A DNA stretch of 64,000 nt from Gammaproteobacteria bacterium 28-57-27 (GTDB taxonomy: Bacteria; Pseudomonadota; Gammaproteobacteria; Halothiobacillales; Halothiobacillaceae), in assembly GCA_002281735.1 (NCBI GenBank), contig NCGK01000004.1, positions 62,001 through 126,000 on the forward strand. The letters are read 5' to 3'. Shown here piece by piece: positions 59,008 to 64,000 of the stretch (the first letter of the stretch is position 1; each line of letters begins with the position of its first letter). The translations under genes were made by a program, and so were the position numbers. The notes below the pieces were generated by a model. It was given only the letters and a program-made list of their open reading frames with translations. It did not search any database and was not told where the DNA came from.

Positions 59008-61809
59008 TTATAAGGCACTAATCTTCACATGCTGCGCCTGCAGTTGCTCCAATGCGCTGGCAAACTCGCCTTCGCGCTTGCGCTCTTGTTCCACCACCGC
59101 AGGCGGGGCTTTGTCGGTGTAGGCGGTGTTGCTCAGCTTGGTACGGCAGCGCTCCAACTCCTTGCTCAAACGCTCGATTTCTTTGCTCAAACGTGCCAGT
59201 TCGGCGTCCTTGTCGATCAGACCCGCAAGCGGGATCATCACTTTCATCTCACCGACCAGGGCCACGGCCGATTCCGGCGCGCTGGCTGCATCGTCCAGCA
59301 CGTCGATGCTCTCGATGCGTGCCAGCGAGGTGAGGAAGGCGCGGTTGTCATTCAACAGGCGCACGTCGTTGGCAGCGGCTTGGGTGACCAGCACCGGCAG
59401 CGGTTTGCCGGGGGCGATGTCCATGTCCGCACGAATTTTGCGCACGCCCAGGGTGAAGCTCTTGAGCCATTCGATGTCGGCCAGCGCGCCTGCGTCGATA
59501 CGGCTCGCGTCCGGCTGCGGGAAGGGTTGCAGCATGATGGTGTCGCCCGCCTTGCCTGCCAGCGGCGCAGCCCGCTGCCAAATCTCTTCAGTAATGAACG
59601 GCATGATCGGATGCAACAAACGCAGCAGAGCTTCCAAGACCCGCACCAAGGTACGGCGTGTACCGCGCTGAGTCGCCTCATCACCGGTACGCAGTGCGGG
59701 CTTGGTCAGTTCCAGATACCAGTCGCAGTATTCATTCCAGGTGAATTCATACAGCTCCTGCGCGGCCAGATCGAAGCGGTAGCTGTCGAAATGGCGGATC
59801 ACCTCGGCTTCGAGCATTTGCAGGCGGCTGATAATCCAGCGGTCGGCCAGCGTGAGCGTCACTTCGCCCGCAAGCCCGGTGTCTTGGCCTTCGCACTGCA
59901 TCAGCACAAAGCGGCTGGCGTTCCACAGCTTGTTGCAGAAGTTTCGGTAGCCTTCCACACGCGCAAGATCAAAGCGAATATCGCGCCCGGTCGAGGCCAG
60001 TGCGGCAAAGGTAAAGCGCATCGCATCTGTGCCTAGGGCGGGAATGCCTTCCGGGAATTCCTTGCGCGTGTCCTTCTCGATTTTTTGCGCCATTTGCGGC
60101 TGCATCAGCCCGCTGGTGCGCTTCTGCACCAGACTTTCCAAGTCGATACCGTCAATCAAATCAATCGGGTCGAGCACGTTGCCCTTGGACTTGGACATTT
60201 TCTGACCTTGTGCATCGCGCACCAAACCGTGCACGTAGACCTCACGGAACGGCACCTCGCCCATGAAGTACTTGCCCATCATCACCATGCGCGCCACCCA
60301 GAAGAAGATGATGTCGAAGCCGGTGACCAGCACGCTGGTGGGGTAGAAGGTACTCAATTCCGGGGTCTTGCTCGGCCAGCCGAGGGTGGAGAACGGCCAC
60401 AACGCCGACGAAAACCACGTATCCAGCACGTCATTGTCCTGGCTCAGCACGGTCGCGGCGGGCAAATTGAATTTACTGCGCGCTTCGGCCTCGTCACGGG
60501 CGACATACACATGGCCTTCCGCGTCATACCACGCCGGAATGCGATGTCCCCACCAGATCTGGCGGCTGATGCACCAGTCCTGGATATTGTTCAGCCACTG
60601 AAAATAGGTGTTTTCCCAGTTTTGCGGCACGAATTTGACACTGCCATCATGCACACAGGCCAGCGCCGGATCGGTAATCGCGGCCTTGCCGCCGGGGCGA
60701 CCATCAGCCTGCACCTCGCGGGTTAAATCCACAAACCACTGGTCGGTCAACATCGGCTCGATCACCGCGCCAGTGCGGTCGCCGCGCGGCACCATCAACT
60801 TGTGCGGCTTGATCTCGCCCAGCAAACCAAGCTCCTTGAGGTCATGCACCACCACATCACGCGCTTCGTAACGGTCCAGACCACGGTATTTTTCCGGGCT
60901 GTTGTCGTTGATGCGCGCATCCTTGGTCAGCACGCAAATCATCGGCAAAGCGTGGCGCTGGCCAATCGCATAGTCATTGAAGTCATGTGCCGGGGTGATT
61001 TTCACGCAGCCGGTGCCAAAGGCCATATCGACGTAATCATCGGCAATAATCGGAATCTCGCGCCCGACCAGCGGAAGGGTAATCGTCTTGCCAATCAAAT
61101 GCTTGTAGCGTTCATCTTCGGGATTCACCGCCACCGCCGTGTCGCCCAGCATGGTTTCCGGACGCGTGGTGGCCACGGTCAAATGCCCGCTGCCATCGCT
61201 GAGCGGATAGTGGAAATGCCACATCGAACCGGCTTCTTCTTCGCTCAAAACCTCCAGATCCGACACCGCCGTGTGCAACACCGGATCCCAGTTCACCAAG
61301 CGCTTGCCGCGATAAATCAGGCCGTCGTCATACAAGCGCACGAAGACTTCTTTCACCGCATCGGACAAGCCCTCGTCCATGGTGAAACGCTCACGCGACC
61401 AGTCCGGCGAAGCGCCCAGGCGACGCATCTGACGGGTGATCGTGCCGCCGGATTCGGCTTTCCATTCCCAAACCTTGTCGGTAAACGCCTCACGCCCCAA
61501 GTCATGCCGCGTCTTGCCCTGGGCGGCGAGTTGGCGCTCCACCACCATCTGCGTGGCGATGCCCGCGTGATCGGTGCCCGGCTGCCACAGCGTTTGCTCG
61601 CCTTTCATGCGGTGATAACGGGTCAGCGCATCCATGATCGTGTCCTGAAACGCATGCCCCATGTGCAGGCTGCCAGTCACATTCGGCGGCGGCAGCATGA
61701 TGCAATACGCGGGCGCATCGGCTTGCAGCTTGGGTGCAAAATGTTGCGCCTGCTCCCAGGCGGCATACCAACGGGATTCAATCGCTCGGGGTTCGTAGGT
61801 CTTTTCCAT
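59008..61809 (-). CDS. valS: Valyl-tRNA synthetase
   Basis: ValS charges tRNA-Val and edits misactivated threonine. The 933-residue class Ia enzyme has the HIGH-type motif [15 protein letters not shown] (about 40-54), the CP1 editing domain (about 190-340, [19 protein letters not shown]), [12 protein letters not shown] (about 552), the anticodon-binding region and a C-terminal coiled coil (about 865-930, [20 protein letters not shown]) that contacts tRNA. It is transcribed leftward; the DUF433, arfB and yaeQ genes follow. Confidence 0.97.
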   Translation of the reverse strand: MEKTYEPRAIESRWYAAWEQAQHFAPKLQADAPAYCIMLPPPNVTGSLHMGHAFQDTIMDALTRYHRMKGEQTLWQPGTDHAGIATQMVVERQLAAQGKTRHDLGREAFTDKVWEWKAESGGTITRQMRRLGASPDWSRERFTMDEGLSDAVKEVFVRLYDDGLIYRGKRLVNWDPVLHTAVSDLEVLSEEEAGSMWHFHYPLSDGSGHLTVATTRPETMLGDTAVAVNPEDERYKHLIGKTITLPLVGREIPIIADDYVDMAFGTGCVKITPAHDFNDYAIGQRHALPMICVLTKDARINDNSPEKYRGLDRYEARDVVVHDLKELGLLGEIKPHKLMVPRGDRTGAVIEPMLTDQWFVDLTREVQADGRPGGKAAITDPALACVHDGSVKFVPQNWENTYFQWLNNIQDWCISRQIWWGHRIPAWYDAEGHVYVARDEAEARSKFNLPAATVLSQDNDVLDTWFSSALWPFSTLGWPSKTPELSTFYPTSVLVTGFDIIFFWVARMVMMGKYFMGEVPFREVYVHGLVRDAQGQKMSKSKGNVLDPIDLIDGIDLESLVQKRTSGLMQPQMAQKIEKDTRKEFPEGIPALGTDAMRFTFAALASTGRDIRFDLARVEGYRNFCNKLWNASRFVLMQCEGQDTGLAGEVTLTLADRWIISRLQMLEAEVIRHFDSYRFDLAAQELYEFTWNEYCDWYLELTKPALRTGDEATQRGTRRTLVRVLEALLRLLHPIMPFITEEIWQRAAPLAGKAGDTIMLQPFPQPDASRIDAGALADIEWLKSFTLGVRKIRADMDIAPGKPLPVLVTQAAANDVRLLNDNRAFLTSLARIESIDVLDDAASAPESAVALVGEMKVMIPLAGLIDKDAELARLSKEIERLSKELERCRTKLSNTAYTDKAPPAVVEQERKREGEFASALEQLQAQHVKISAL

Positions 61810-61913
61810 GATGTTCGATTCGGTTGCGCTTTAAAGATGCGGCATTATAGCGGCATGCTGCGGCAGGGCGGCGTAACAGTTAACTTTCCGTGACGATTTG
61901 CGCATAGGCACTC

Positions 61914-62828
61914 ATGTTTTCTTCCATAAAAGCCTACACCCCATACATTCTAGTTATCCTGCTCGCCATCATTGTCGAATGGGCGTTTGGCTGGGCGCGC
62001 CTGCTTGCGCCGTGGGCGGCGATTTCTTTAGGCGGTTTGGCGTTAGCGATTGCTTTGATGCTGGCTAGTTACATGCTGCGTGCCTGGCGGGTGGCCGATC
62101 ATTTTGCCATTCGCCGCTCGTTCGGCGCGGTGCTATCGCTCAATCTGCAACACAACCTGTGGAACAATCTGCTGCCGATGCGTGCGGGTGAGCTGAGTTT
62201 TCCGCTGTTGATGCGACAAAAATTCGGAGTTGATCCGGCGTATGCCCTGGCGGGATTGTTCTGGATTCGGCTGGTGGATGCGCAGGTGCTGGCGGCTTTG
62301 GCATTGGCAAGTTTGTTGTGGCTGACGAGGATTGAGGCCTTGGCTTTGGGCTTGGTTTCGCTCGCGCTGCTGGCGCCGTTTGTGTTCTGGGCATTGCGCG
62401 GCTGGCTGGCGGCGCGGGTTGCCAACCTGCGCGAAGGCGCACTGCGCAAACTGTTGGACAAGGCGCTGAGTGGACTGCCGCGCGACAGCGCGCATTTTGC
62501 CAAGGGCGTGCTGCTCACCTGGGCAAATTGGTTGGTCAAACTGGCCGCGCTGGCTTGGGTGCTGCGCCAGTTTGTGCCAATCACCTGGTCGGGCGCGGGT
62601 CTGGGCGTGCTGGGCGGCGAAGTGACCTCCGTATTGCCGATTCATGCACCGGGCGGGTTTGGCACGTATGAGGCGGGAATGCTGGCTGCCTTGTTGCCGC
62701 AGGGGCTTGAGCTTGCGACAGCCACCACGGCGGCGATCAACACCCATCTGTTTTTACTGGGTTCCAGCCTGGCCTTTGGTCTGGTCGCCATGCTCTTCCC
62801 CGGCAAATCGGCTACCATGCGGCGATAA
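61914..62828 (+). CDS. Lysylphosphatidylglycerol synthase-TM-like (UPF0104) membrane protein
   Basis: The 304-residue integral membrane protein has about eight helices. It resembles the membrane domain of lysylphosphatidylglycerol synthases without the soluble synthase part: ASYMLRAWRV, the conserved NNLLPMRAGELSFPLLMRQ, and the late VTSVLPIHAPGGFGTYEAGM. Such stand-alone domains are assumed to flip lipids or lipid-linked sugars. It precedes two glycosyltransferase genes, which supports a lipid-linked sugar context. A CACAGAG repeat separates it from the next gene. Confidence 0.85.
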   Translation: MFSSIKAYTPYILVILLAIIVEWAFGWARLLAPWAAISLGGLALAIALMLASYMLRAWRVADHFAIRRSFGAVLSLNLQHNLWNNLLPMRAGELSFPLLMRQKFGVDPAYALAGLFWIRLVDAQVLAALALASLLWLTRIEALALGLVSLALLAPFVFWALRGWLAARVANLREGALRKLLDKALSGLPRDSAHFAKGVLLTWANWLVKLAALAWVLRQFVPITWSGAGLGVLGGEVTSVLPIHAPGGFGTYEAGMLAALLPQGLELATATTAAINTHLFLLGSSLAFGLVAMLFPGKSATMRR

Positions 62829-62830
62829 TT

Positions 62831-62917
62831 TTTAGCCACAGAGGACACAGAGAACACAGAGGGGGCTTTACTCTTTACTTGTGCATTCTCTGTGCCCTCT
62901 GTGGTCTCTGTGGCTTA
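62831..62917. repeat. CACAGAG-type inverted repeat, second copy
   Basis: TTAGCCACAGAGGACACAGA and further is matched in inverse by TTCTCTGTGCCCTCTGTGG and TCTCTGTGGCTTAA. It is the same family as 49844-49984, inserted between two co-oriented genes. Confidence 0.75.
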
Positions 62918-62934
62918 AAAAAAGTAGAAACACC

Positions 62935-63927
62935 ATGACCGATCACCGCCTTTCCCTCGTCATTCCCATGTACAACGAGCAAGACAATGTCATGCCCATG
63001 CTGGCGCGTGTACATGAAGTTCTGGGCGACTATCCCATGCCGTGGGAGGTGTTGCTGGTCAACGACGGCAGCTCTGACGCCACCCTGGCCGCCATGCGCG
63101 AAGGGCAAGCGCAGTACGGTGAGCATGTGCGCGTGGTCGAACTACGGCGCAATTTTGGCCAGACCGCTGCCATGCAGGCAGGCATTGATCTGGCGCGTGG
63201 GGATGTGATTGCAACATTGGATGGCGATTTGCAGAACGATCCGGTAGATATTCCGCGCATGGTCAATCGTCTGCTGGATGAGGATTTGGACTTGGTGTCC
63301 GGCTGGCGCAAGAATCGCCAAGACGCGGTCATCATGCGCAAAATTCCCTCGCGTATTGCCAACCGGCTGATTCGCAAAATTACCGGCGTACAACTACATG
63401 ACTACGGTTGCAGCCTGAAAGTCTTCCGCGCCGAAGTGGTGAAAAGCATTCGTTTATACGGCGAAATGCACCGATTTATTCCCGCGTGGTTGGCGACCTA
63501 TACCGCGCCCAATCGCATTGCGGAAGAGGTCGTGTCGCATCACCCGCGTACACATGGCGTGTCCAAATACGGCATTTCGCGCACCTTCCGCGTGATTATC
63601 GACTTGCTGGTAGTGTTCTTTTTCATGCGCTTTTCAGCACGCCCTGGGCATTTTTTCGGCATGGTTGGCCTAGGATTGGGCGGGCTGGGAGGAGTTCTGA
63701 TGACTTACATGCTGGTGCTCAAGCTTTTTGGCGAGAGCATTGGCACGCGTCCGCTGTTTTTCACCTCGATCCTGCTCATCCTGGTCGGCGTGCAAATGCT
63801 CACCACCGGGGTTCTGGCCGAAATGGTGTCGCGCGTGTATTTCGAATCCAAAGAGCGCAAGAGTTATATCGTGCGCAATAAAGATGCTTCACCTGAAAAC
63901 GATGCCCTAGCATGGAAAAACGCTTAA
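62935..63927 (+). CDS. Family 2 glycosyltransferase (DPM1/ArnC-like, membrane-anchored)
   Basis: The 330-residue product has a GT-A domain (about 1-230) with LSLVIPMYNEQDNV, LLVNDGSSDAT, the metal-binding ATLDGDLQNDP and LHDYGCSLKVFRAEV, and two C-terminal helices (GHFFGMVGLGLGGLGGVLMT and LFFTSILLILVGVQMLTTGV). Enzymes of this shape transfer a sugar from a nucleotide to undecaprenyl phosphate. The next gene begins within its last 16 bases. ATG 62935 gives the normal N-terminus; the earlier start at 62881 lies in the repeat. Confidence 0.9.
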   Translation: MTDHRLSLVIPMYNEQDNVMPMLARVHEVLGDYPMPWEVLLVNDGSSDATLAAMREGQAQYGEHVRVVELRRNFGQTAAMQAGIDLARGDVIATLDGDLQNDPVDIPRMVNRLLDEDLDLVSGWRKNRQDAVIMRKIPSRIANRLIRKITGVQLHDYGCSLKVFRAEVVKSIRLYGEMHRFIPAWLATYTAPNRIAEEVVSHHPRTHGVSKYGISRTFRVIIDLLVVFFFMRFSARPGHFFGMVGLGLGGLGGVLMTYMLVLKLFGESIGTRPLFFTSILLILVGVQMLTTGVLAEMVSRVYFESKERKSYIVRNKDASPENDALAWKNA

Positions 63928-64000
63928 ATCCTGTGGCGGATTCGATCTTTATCGATGCCGCCGCCCGCCGTACCTACTGGGCGCTGGCTGCAGTGTTCGC
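63912..64000 (+). CDS. Start of a membrane protein gene, cut by the window end
   Basis: ATG 63912 opens a frame that overlaps the glycosyltransferase by 16 bases and runs off the window: MEKRLNPVADSIFIDAAARR, then TYWALAAVF. A cytosolic start followed by a hydrophobic segment, directly after a DPM1/ArnC-like gene, is the usual place for an ArnT/GT39-type transferase that uses the lipid-linked sugar, but 29 residues do not prove this. Confidence 0.55.
   Translation, partial: MEKRLNPVADSIFIDAAARRTYWALAAVF

Overview
The window is a 64-kb chromosomal segment of a Gram-negative proteobacterium, most likely a gammaproteobacterium. It carries the gammaproteobacterial block lolB-ispE-tRNA-Gln-prs-rplY-pth-ychF, RsmJ, YqcC- and YaeQ-type genes, a tesA/ybbA/ybbP locus and a MetR/MetE pair, with ubiquinone (UbiA) and outer-membrane lipoprotein (LolB) genes. 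Genus cannot be fixed from sequence alone. The backbone is moderately GC-rich; a few patches, notably 30.2-31.7 kb and 38.5-43 kb, look clearly more A+T-rich.

Layout. 1-6.2 kb: TPR protein, lolB, ispE, tRNA-Gln, prs, rplY, pth, ychF, all rightward. 6.2-12.7 kb: yqcC-like, thiD, a guanidinium-type SMR exporter, cca, a sensorless sigma-54 activator, an OmpA-domain protein and an MltF-like lytic transglycosylase. 12.7-18.9 kb, leftward: rsmJ, the argD-argF-argA operon, a Mn-type superoxide dismutase with an optional Tat leader, and metR. 18.9-26.3 kb: an unknown lipoprotein divergent from a 1263-residue BTAD/degenerate-cyclase/AAA/TPR regulator, followed after 13 bases by an Eco47II-family restriction enzyme that faces a cytosine methyltransferase with a MerR-type N-terminus.

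26.3-34.5 kb: the ybbA-ybbP ABC operon, split by a 4.2-kb accessory island. The island holds a Phd/PIN module, an orphan XRE gene, a RelBE-type module, a HigBA module with a 5'-truncated toxin, repeat units, and what I read as a relic chromosomal integron: a frameshifted, truncated intI start, an attI-like site, one cassette and half an attC, bracketed by two 85-bp direct repeats.

34.5-38.4 kb: metE with two phased MetR boxes, and chaA. 38.5-43 kb: an envelope/stress cluster (His-rich secreted protein, glycine-zipper lipoprotein, collagen-like lipoprotein, Crp/Fnr-type regulator, triple-BON protein, CsbD, small membrane protein). Two nearly identical Crp-type palindromes lie here at class II activator positions, and there is one perfect FNR box. 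43-47 kb: a transglutaminase-like protein and the corA-mntR/mntH metal locus. 47-53 kb: an OprB-type porin and an RND efflux adaptor and pump. 53-64 kb: entericidin, DUF1461, gamma carbonic anhydrase-like, ubiA, LysR/azoR, yaeQ-arfB with a coupled DUF433 gene, valS, a flippase-like membrane protein and a lipid-linked glycosyltransferase pair.

Dispersed palindromic repeats are frequent: three copies of a GTAGGGTGCGCC element, two CACAGAG elements, REP-like CCCTCTCCCC units, and two MITE-like elements sharing the end GGACTTACGCAAA. All function assignments come from reading the sequence and family knowledge; no database search was run.
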